Assembly: GCA_030630445.1 (NCBI GenBank)
Contig: DAOVNC010000137.1
Span: 1 to 8,561, forward strand
Direction: 5' to 3'
Source of the DNA: Kiritimatiellales bacterium
GTDB taxonomy: Bacteria; Verrucomicrobiota; Kiritimatiellia; Kiritimatiellales; Pontiellaceae
Length of the DNA stretch: 8,561 nt
Shown here: in pieces, positions 4,359 through 8,561 of the stretch
Layout: each line of letters opens with the position of its first letter
Position numbering within the stretch: position 1 is the stretch's first letter
The notes under the pieces: generated by a model
Seen by the model: only the letters and a program-made list of their open reading frames with translations
What the model was told of the DNA's origin: nothing
Database searches by the model: none
Program-made: the position numbers and the translations under genes

Positions 4359-7081
4359 GCGATAAAAAAGACATGGACTACGATGTAATGGTGGTCGGTG
4401 CCGGTACGGCCGGCATGGAGGCCTCCCTCTCTCTGGGCGACATGGGCTACAAGGTCCTGCTCGTCGAAAAAGATCCCAGCATTGGCGGGCGCACCATTCT
4501 GCTCTCCAAGGTCTTCCCGACCCTCGACTGCGCCAGTTGCATCTCGACCCCGAAGATGGCGTCGAGCGCGCACCATCCCAACATTACCCTGATGACCTAC
4601 AGCGAAGTGGATGGGGTCATCAAGAATACGGACGGCTCGTTCCACGTCGACATGCACCACAAGCCGACCTATGTGGACCAGACCACCTGCACCGGCTGCG
4701 GACAGTGCGAAACCGCCTGCACCGTGCCGATGCCCGACGAATACAACTACAACATGATCGCGCGCCGCGCCGCGCATATCCCCTTCCCGCAAGCCGTGCC
4801 GAAGAAGGCCGTCATCAGCCGCGACGGCCAGTCGCCCTGCATGCACACCTGTCCCGCCGGCGTAAAGCCGAGTGGATATATTTCGCTGGTGCGCGCCGGA
4901 AAGCATGAAGAAGCCTTCAACCTCCACCTAGCCGACGCCCCGCTCGTCGGCAGCCTCTCCCGAGCCTGCTATGCGCCGTGCGAAGGCGAATGCACCCGCG
5001 ACGAAATGGAAGGCTCCGTCAACATCCGCGCCATTAAGCGCTTCATGGTCGACTGGTACTACGACCGCCACCCCGAACCGGACTACGGCCCGGTCGAATC
5101 CCAGCTCGACACAAAAGTCGCCATCATCGGCTCCGGCCCCGGTGGACTGACGGCTGCGTTCAAGCTCGCCAAGCAAGGTCATCAGGTCACCGTCTTCGAA
5201 GCCGAGCCGCACGCCGGCGGAATGCTGCGCCACGGAATGCCAGCCTACCGCCTGCCGAACGCGCTGCTCGACCGCGACATCAAGAACATCACCGCCCTCG
5301 ACGTGGAGATCAAGACCAGCACCAAGGTCGAAAGCATCGCCGCACTCAAGGAGCAAGGCTTCGATGCCGTGTTCGTCGGTGTCGGCAACCAGAACCCGCG
5401 CATTATTCCAATCACGGGAAATGATCTCGCGGACGTAACCGACTGCATGGAGTTCCTGAAGGAAACCAACATCGGTGACGAGCTACCCGACATCGAAGGC
5501 AAGGATTTCGTCGTGCTCGGCGGCGGCAACGTCGCCCTCGACGTCGCCCGCGCGGCCGTCCGCATGGGAACCAAAAGCGTCTCGATCGTCTGCCTCGAAG
5601 AGAAAGACAAAATGCCCGCGCTAGACTTTGAAGTCCGCGAGGCGGAAGAGGAAGGCGTCAAGCTCTACACCGGTGTCTCCACCAAACGCATCTTCCACGA
5701 CGACGGCAAGAGCATCCTCGAAGTGCTCAAGGTCGACACCATCGACTTTACGCCGGAAGGCCGCATGACCGGCTTCACCACCGCTGAAGGTTCGGAGCAG
5801 CAGATTCCGGCCGACGTGGTTGTGATGGCAATCGGCCTCTCGCCGAGCACGATCCCCTTCGAGAGCGAACTGGACCTGAATCCCAACAAAACCATCCAAG
5901 TCAACGAGCAAACCCTCCAGACGGCGGATCCGAAGGTCTTTGCCGGCGGCGACGCCGTGCTCGGCCCGTCGATTATCACCGAGGCCATGGGGCAAGGCAG
6001 CAAGGCGGCGTTCTACATCGACCGCATGCTCAAGGGCGAGTCGCTCGATGTGCCGTACCGATCAGATCTGGAAATGGCGGACAAGGAAGAGATTATCGGA
6101 TGCTCGGGAAGCTGCTCCACCATTCCGCCGACCGCGCTGCGTGAGCACGAGCCACACAAGCGCATCCAGAGTTTCGAGCCCTACGAAGAAACCATGACCG
6201 AAAGCGAAGCGCGCGATTCCGCCAACCGATGCCTCGGCTGCGGCGACTGCTCGCAATGCCAAGAGTGCGTGAACGTCTGCCCCGGCGACTGCATCAACTT
6301 CGATATGAAGCCCGAGCAGATTGAATTGACCGTTGGCTCGGTGATCATCTCCACCGGCTACGAGATCCTCGACCCGGCCGGCAAGGAACTGATGGGCTAT
6401 GGAAAATACCCGAACGTCATCTCCGGCCCGCAGATGGATCGCCTGCTGGCACCGACCCGCCCATACAACGGCGTGTTGCGCCCGTCGGACGGCAAGGAGC
6501 CGGAAAACATTGCCATCGTGCTTTGCAACGGATCGCGCGACCACACGGTCTGCAATCCGCTCTGCTGCCGCATCGGCTGCATGTATTCGGCCAAGCACGC
6601 GCAGCTCGTGATGGGTGCGCTCCCGCTGGCGGACGTGACCATCTACTACATCGACATCCGCGCCTTCGGCAAGGGCTACGACGAGTTCTTCGAGCAATCG
6701 AAGGGCATGGGTGTACAATACACCAAGGGCAAGGTCGCCCGCGTCGAGGGTCTCGAAAACGGCGACATGAAAGTGCACTACGAGGATATGGAAGGCGAAG
6801 GCGGCTTGCAGACCGCCGAGCACGACCTGGTTGTGCTGACCGTCGGGTTTGTCCCCAACCTTGAATCGCTCAAGATCTACAAGGGCGGCGAGATCGACGC
6901 CGACGAATTCGCCTATATCAAGGAACCGGACGCGACCGCCCAGCCGGGCCGCACCAACATCGACGGCCTGTTCGCCGCCGGCACGGTGATCGGCGCGCGC
7001 GACATTCCGGACACCGTGCTGCACGCCTGCGCCTCTTCGGCCCAGGCCGCGGGATACATCGAACAACTGAGGAAAGCATGA
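4355..7081 (+). CDS. HdrA-like protein with an inserted GltD/NfnB-type NAD(P)H oxidoreductase module
   Basis: The 908-residue protein is a mosaic. Residues 9-155 are HdrA: FAD motif GAGTAG (15-20), LDCASC (57-62) and a CX2CX2CX3C ferredoxin-type site (112-122). Residues about 158-235 are the Fe-S N-terminal domain of GltD/NfnB-like proteins (Cys162, 166, 205, 209, 213). GSGPGG (259-264) begins its FAD domain, GGGNVALDVARA (389-400) its pyridine-nucleotide domain, and AGGDAV (530-535) closes it. Then HdrA resumes: a seven-cysteine stretch (626-646) and the C-terminal domain with LCNGSRD (723-729), CCRIGC (737-742) and IRAFGKG (768-774). It lacks the N-terminal HdrA domain, which the next gene has. 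HdrA proteins carry bifurcating FAD; the insert would add NAD(P)H. In the usual YRR site after the second Rossmann fold, LEEKDK is found, which argues for NADH. I take ATG 4355 because it overlaps the previous stop; the open frame from 4106 is only a shadow extension. The substrate is inferred. Confidence 0.88.
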   Translation: MSDKKDMDYDVMVVGAGTAGMEASLSLGDMGYKVLLVEKDPSIGGRTILLSKVFPTLDCASCISTPKMASSAHHPNITLMTYSEVDGVIKNTDGSFHVDMHHKPTYVDQTTCTGCGQCETACTVPMPDEYNYNMIARRAAHIPFPQAVPKKAVISRDGQSPCMHTCPAGVKPSGYISLVRAGKHEEAFNLHLADAPLVGSLSRACYAPCEGECTRDEMEGSVNIRAIKRFMVDWYYDRHPEPDYGPVESQLDTKVAIIGSGPGGLTAAFKLAKQGHQVTVFEAEPHAGGMLRHGMPAYRLPNALLDRDIKNITALDVEIKTSTKVESIAALKEQGFDAVFVGVGNQNPRIIPITGNDLADVTDCMEFLKETNIGDELPDIEGKDFVVLGGGNVALDVARAAVRMGTKSVSIVCLEEKDKMPALDFEVREAEEEGVKLYTGVSTKRIFHDDGKSILEVLKVDTIDFTPEGRMTGFTTAEGSEQQIPADVVVMAIGLSPSTIPFESELDLNPNKTIQVNEQTLQTADPKVFAGGDAVLGPSIITEAMGQGSKAAFYIDRMLKGESLDVPYRSDLEMADKEEIIGCSGSCSTIPPTALREHEPHKRIQSFEPYEETMTESEARDSANRCLGCGDCSQCQECVNVCPGDCINFDMKPEQIELTVGSVIISTGYEILDPAGKELMGYGKYPNVISGPQMDRLLAPTRPYNGVLRPSDGKEPENIAIVLCNGSRDHTVCNPLCCRIGCMYSAKHAQLVMGALPLADVTIYYIDIRAFGKGYDEFFEQSKGMGVQYTKGKVARVEGLENGDMKVHYEDMEGEGGLQTAEHDLVVLTVGFVPNLESLKIYKGGEIDADEFAYIKEPDATAQPGRTNIDGLFAAGTVIGARDIPDTVLHACASSAQAAGYIEQLRKA

Positions 7082-7096
7082 TGCGGATTCGCTGCG

Positions 7097-7220
7097 GATT
7101 TTTGATTTTAGATTGCCGATTGCCGATTTTTGGGTCTGCGACGCCCCCATATAGAGAAAGGGCCAACGCCGCCTGAGTTCCGAAAATCGGAAATCAAAAA
7201 TCGGCAATACGTCGCCAATC
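7097..7220. repeat. Inverted array of 7-nt repeats (GATTNNN and NNNAATC)
   Basis: The 197 bp spacer between the two HdrA-like genes has five tandem GATT-type heptads at 7097-7131 (GATTGCC twice, GATTTTT twice, GATTTTA once). The reverse-complement form is at 7182-7209, with AAAAATC and GGAAATC units, and there is an extra GCCAATC at 7214-7220. ATTGCCGATTTTT (7119-7131) is a perfect 13-bp reverse complement of 7196-7208. A 64-nt unmatched segment lies between the arms. No gene is supported in this spacer. Confidence 0.75.
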
Positions 7221-7278
7221 TTTTGAGATTGCATGACATGGAACGTAAAATGAGCGGAAGTTTGAGGGAAGGAAACTA

Positions 7279-8561
7279 ATGGATACGGGAAAAAGAAGAA
7301 TCGGTGTTTTCATCTGCCACTGCGGCGGAAATATTTCGGACTATGTCGAAGTGAAAACGGTCGCCGAGGCGGTTGCCAACGAGCCGGGCGTGGTGGTTTC
7401 CAAAAACCACATGTTCACCTGCTCCGACTCCGCCCAGCAGGAGATCATCGACGACGTCAAAGAGCTTAACCTCGATGGACTGGTGATTGCCTCCTGCTCG
7501 CCGAAGCTCCACATGTTCACCTTCCGCGACATGGCGGAACGGGGCGGAATCAACAAATACCAGTATGTGCACGTCAACCTGCGCGAGCAATGCTCGTGGG
7601 CGCACACCAACGATAAAATCGGCGCCACCGAAAAGGGCATTGCCCTCGTGCGCGCCGGGATCGCCAAGGCAGCGCTCTCCGTTCCGCTCACCGCACTGCG
7701 CGTGGATACCATTCCGAAGGTCCTCGTCATCGGCGCGGGCGTCAGCGGTCTGCGCGGCGCACTCGCCCTCTCCGACATGGGCCTCTCCGTTTTCATCGTT
7801 GAAAAGCAGAAGGAAGTTGGCGGCGCCGTCAAGAACTGGGGTCGCATGGCGCCGGACGACCAGCACGGAATCGACATCGTCAAGAACCTGATCGCCGAGG
7901 TGAAGAAGCGCGACAACATCATGCTCTACACCGATGCCGAGATGATCGAAAAGAGCGGCTACATCGGCGACTTTGCGGTAACCCTCCGCGTCGGCGAACA
8001 CGACATGGTCAAACTACAGGTCGGTGCCATGCTCGTTGCAACGGGCTTCGATTCCTACGAGCCGGCAGAAGGCGAATTTGGCTACGGGCTCGACGGCGTT
8101 GTGACGCTGCCGCAGTTCCGCGACTTCGCCGACCACCAGAAAGGCCCGCTCGTCTACAACGGCAAGCCGGTCAAGAACGTGGTGTTTGTCTACTGCGTCG
8201 GCAGCCGCCAGAAAAAAAGCGAAAGCTGCCCCGAACCGAACGAATATTGCTCGCGCTACTGCTGCAACGCCGGGACCCACATGGCGCTCTGCCTGGAGGA
8301 CCGCGCCGGCGAAGGCGAAGAACGCTGCCTGAACCAATACCACCTCTACCGCGATATCCGCACCTATGGCCATAATGAAATGATCTACCAAGAGGCCCGC
8401 ACCCGCGGCGCGGTCTTCATGCGCTACCCGGACAAGGAAGCGCCCGTGGTTGAAAAAACCGCCGGTGGACTGGTCGTTAAAACGAAGGACCAACTGCTCG
8501 GCGGCGAAGAGGTGGAGATTCCCGCCGACCTCGTCGTGCTCGTCACCGGCATGGTGCCGAA
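7279..8561 (+). CDS. hdrA: HdrA-family protein, 3' end outside the window
   Basis: 427 codons are visible and the frame stays open to the edge. Residues 8-135 are the classic N-terminal HdrA domain: GVFICHCGGN (9-18), MFTCSD (45-50), IASCSPKLHMFTFRD (70-84) and NLREQCSW (100-107). This is followed by a FAD domain (GAGVSG, 152-157; VEKQKEVGGAV, 174-184; ATGFDSY, 254-260) and the C-terminal type region YCVGSR (305-310), the Cys-rich YCSRYCC (323-329) and YRDIRTYG (357-364). Between FAD motif and C-terminal part it lacks the LDC-type pair and the ferredoxin site of complete HdrA; these are in the upstream gene. Electron-transfer FAD subunit of an Hdr-like complex is the most likely role. GAGGGAAGG precedes the ATG, giving good translation. 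The heptad-repeat spacer separates it from the upstream gene, but both are in the same orientation and likely one operon. It could be QmoA/QmoB-like; the missing end would decide. Confidence 0.88.
   Translation, partial: MDTGKRRIGVFICHCGGNISDYVEVKTVAEAVANEPGVVVSKNHMFTCSDSAQQEIIDDVKELNLDGLVIASCSPKLHMFTFRDMAERGGINKYQYVHVNLREQCSWAHTNDKIGATEKGIALVRAGIAKAALSVPLTALRVDTIPKVLVIGAGVSGLRGALALSDMGLSVFIVEKQKEVGGAVKNWGRMAPDDQHGIDIVKNLIAEVKKRDNIMLYTDAEMIEKSGYIGDFAVTLRVGEHDMVKLQVGAMLVATGFDSYEPAEGEFGYGLDGVVTLPQFRDFADHQKGPLVYNGKPVKNVVFVYCVGSRQKKSESCPEPNEYCSRYCCNAGTHMALCLEDRAGEGEERCLNQYHLYRDIRTYGHNEMIYQEARTRGAVFMRYPDKEAPVVEKTAGGLVVKTKDQLLGGEEVEIPADLVVLVTGMVP

Noticed and set aside
6062..7234. Long 390-codon minus-strand ORF opposite the HdrA-like gene
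   Set aside because: It is the antisense shadow of a high-GC gene: His/Val/Ala/Arg-rich, without domain motifs, and the sense strand has clear HdrA motifs.
7238..7279. Short ORF of 13 codons (MERKMSGS...) whose stop overlaps the ATG of the second HdrA gene
   Set aside because: No ribosome-binding site precedes it and no homology is recognisable; the stop/start overlap is likely chance.
7276..8001. Minus-strand 241-codon ORF opposite the second HdrA gene
   Set aside because: It is antisense of a strongly conserved HdrA domain; its composition is typical of a shadow frame.

Overview
This 8.6 kb window carries a compact, divergently arranged sulfur-handling and flavin-based electron-transfer locus. 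Every spacer and gene fits an anaerobic or microaerophilic bacterium. GC content is moderate to high in the genes and drops sharply in the roughly 400 bp divergent promoter region. The taxon cannot be fixed from the sequence. The HdrA/MvhD-type proteins together with DsrE, TusA and DsrC proteins suggest a sulfur-metabolising anaerobe such as a Desulfobacterota or Kiritimatiellota-like lineage; this is a low-confidence inference.

Left arm (minus strand, 2168 down to 90): a sulfide:quinone oxidoreductase-like flavoprotein, a DsrC/TusE-family protein whose start lies inside the end of the first gene, and a DsrE-like protein. The genes are overlapping or 13 nt apart and look like one operon. The first 89 bases hold a small imperfect inverted repeat and no gene that I can support.

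Centre (2169-2573): an AT-rich divergent regulatory region with short palindromes near both operon starts and a perfect 8-bp inverted repeat in between. It ends at an ArsR-family regulator that begins the right arm.

Right arm (plus strand, 2574 to the window edge): ArsR regulator, a DsrE2-like protein, a TusA protein with the CPGP active site, a divergent MvhD-like iron-sulfur protein, a 908-residue HdrA-like protein with a complete GltD/NfnB-type NAD(P)H module inserted in it, and the first 427 codons of a second HdrA-family protein that runs off the window. Three of the spacers in this arm contain inverted arrays of imperfect 7-nt repeats.

Proposed logic (inference): SQR oxidises sulfide and gives protein- or low-molecular-weight persulfide. 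DsrE-like, TusA and DsrC-like proteins relay the sulfane sulfur in the cytoplasm. An Hdr-like flavin and Fe-S complex (MvhD-like, HdrA-GltD and HdrA) exchanges electrons between the sulfur carrier, pyridine nucleotide and another carrier. The ArsR protein is likely the sulfur- or thiol-responsive switch. The layout recalls the sHdr sulfur-oxidation systems. It differs in having an NAD(P)H module inside HdrA, an altered MvhD-like protein and a DsrC with a single C-terminal-arm cysteine, and no HdrB, HdrC or lipoate-binding protein is visible in the window.
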